From an uncultured Bacteroidia bacterium (lineage in GTDB: Bacteria > Bacteroidota > Bacteroidia > NS11-12g > UBA955), in the NCBI GenBank assembly GCA_943788195.1, contig CALSPH010000001.1, positions 1,123,595 through 1,187,594 on the forward strand: 64,000 nt of DNA, given 5' to 3'. The notes under the pieces are model-generated. The model was not told where the DNA came from. It did not search any database and saw only the letters and a program-made list of their open reading frames with translations. Of the stretch, positions 63,678 to 64,000 are shown piece by piece. A program made the position numbers and the translations under genes. Each line of letters starts with the position of its first letter. Within the stretch, counting starts at the first letter, position 1.

Positions 63678-64000
63678 TTAATAGTTTAATAATGTTAGTG
63701 CTTCCTCCAAATATTTTTGATCCATTTCATCAAAATTATCAAACTCCAAAGAGTCAACATCTAACAAAGCCCAACATTTACCATCTTTTATTAGGGGTAC
63801 AACAATTTCTGAATTGGTAAGACCACTACAGGCAATGTGTCCAGGGTATTTATGTACATCTGGAACAATAATCGTTTTCATTTGAGTGTATGATGCACCG
63901 CAAACTCCTTGAGAGAAACGAATGCGGGTGCATGCAACTGGCCCTTGAAAAGGCCCCAAAATCAATTGGTTCTCATGGAGCAAATAGAATCCAACCCAAT
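63678..64000 (-). CDS. msrC: Free methionine-(R)-sulfoxide reductase, GAF-type (N-terminus outside window)
   Basis: This GAF-domain enzyme reduces free methionine-R-sulfoxide. The visible C-terminal 107 codons include WVGFYLL, LGPFQGPVACTRI, GVCGASYTQ with a catalytic Cys, IVPDVHKYPGHIACSG with another, and SEIVVPLIKDGKCWALLDVDS. The frame is open to base 64000 and beyond; the TTG at 63983 is internal, not a start. Full members are about 150-165 residues, so roughly 45-55 are missing. Confidence 0.92.
   Translation of the reverse strand, partial: WVGFYLLHENQLILGPFQGPVACTRIRFSQGVCGASYTQMKTIIVPDVHKYPGHIACSGLTNSEIVVPLIKDGKCWALLDVDSLEFDNFDEMDQKYLEEALTLLNY

Noticed and set aside
1..64000. CRISPR array, prophage or insertion sequence
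   Set aside because: No regularly spaced repeats, transposase, integrase or phage structural genes were seen on either strand.

Overview
The window reads as a contiguous chromosomal segment of a Bacteroidota bacterium; order and genus cannot be fixed from sequence alone. The evidence is the base composition (AT-rich), type IX secretion (SprA plus four proteins with T9SS C-terminal sorting regions), the fused LpxC-FabZ and SecDF proteins, families largely confined to this phylum (DUF2480, IPExxxVDY-like, DUF6913-like, the ExbB/X/ExbD/ExbD operon), and promoter motifs of the Bacteroidota type (TAnnTTTG at -7, sometimes with TTTG about 19 nt upstream). I see no insertion sequence, prophage, integrase or CRISPR array.

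Layout. 1-5.8 kb (minus): sprA (C-terminus outside the window), ruvA, pyrB, pyrR and an EVE-domain gene. 5.9-8.2 kb (plus): Xaa-Pro aminopeptidase and a TPR protein. 8.2-11.6 kb (minus): polyprenyl diphosphate synthase and a four-gene ExbB/ExbD proton-channel operon. 11.8-15.2 kb: radA, a membrane protein, a secreted esterase with a T9SS tail, tRNA-His. 15.2-17.6 kb (plus): glycosyltransferase and polysaccharide flippase. 17.6-24.0 kb (minus): coiled-coil membrane protein, secreted protein with a possible degenerate thioredoxin fold, YugP-type protease, small membrane protein, Ala/Thr/Asp-repeat lipoprotein, DUF2480, pyruvate kinase, IPExxxVDY-like protein, MarR regulator. 24.0-26.6 kb (plus): YceI lipoprotein and formiminotransferase-cyclodeaminase. 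27.8-32.6 kb (plus): lipid A genes lpxD, lpxC-fabZ, lpxA, then an ABC ATPase, MarC and a monohaem cytochrome c lipoprotein. 32.6-37.1 kb (minus): lipoprotein, rlmH, dapA, DUF6913-like, ligA. 37.2-41.8 kb: mscS, transaldolase, a barrel protein with a split frame, lipoprotein, dcd, WD40 protein, phosphopantetheinyl transferase. 41.9-46.5 kb (plus): ftsK, lolA, MFS transporter, all frame-broken. 46.5-53.5 kb (minus): a large T9SS type B surface protein (also frame-broken), a T9SS type A surface protein, a protein with one membrane helix, a long linker and a beta-barrel, and an ECF sigma factor. 53.7-64 kb: Ldh-family dehydrogenase, deoxynucleoside kinase, secDF, outer-membrane barrel, LuxC-type acyl-CoA reductase, a T9SS protein split by a poly-G tract, trpS, miaE, and part of a free-methionine-sulfoxide reductase.

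The main points of interest are these. (i) An overlapping operon of ECF sigma factor, inner-membrane-helix plus outer-membrane-barrel protein, and T9SS surface protein resembles a dual-membrane-spanning anti-sigma system. (ii) A G8 tract just after the signal peptide of a T9SS surface protein puts it out of frame, so it is a phase-variation candidate. (iii) Single-base indels cluster at 44.04-47.39 kb across four consecutive genes including ftsK and lolA; sequence error is the likeliest cause. (iv) A 17-bp palindrome overlaps the yceI promoter and is a candidate MarR operator. (v) Many genes have a TAnnTTTG box only 2-17 nt before the start codon, implying very short leaders; this also corrects several start sites. 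(vi) Two divergent genes have overlapping start codons, with each promoter box inside the other gene.
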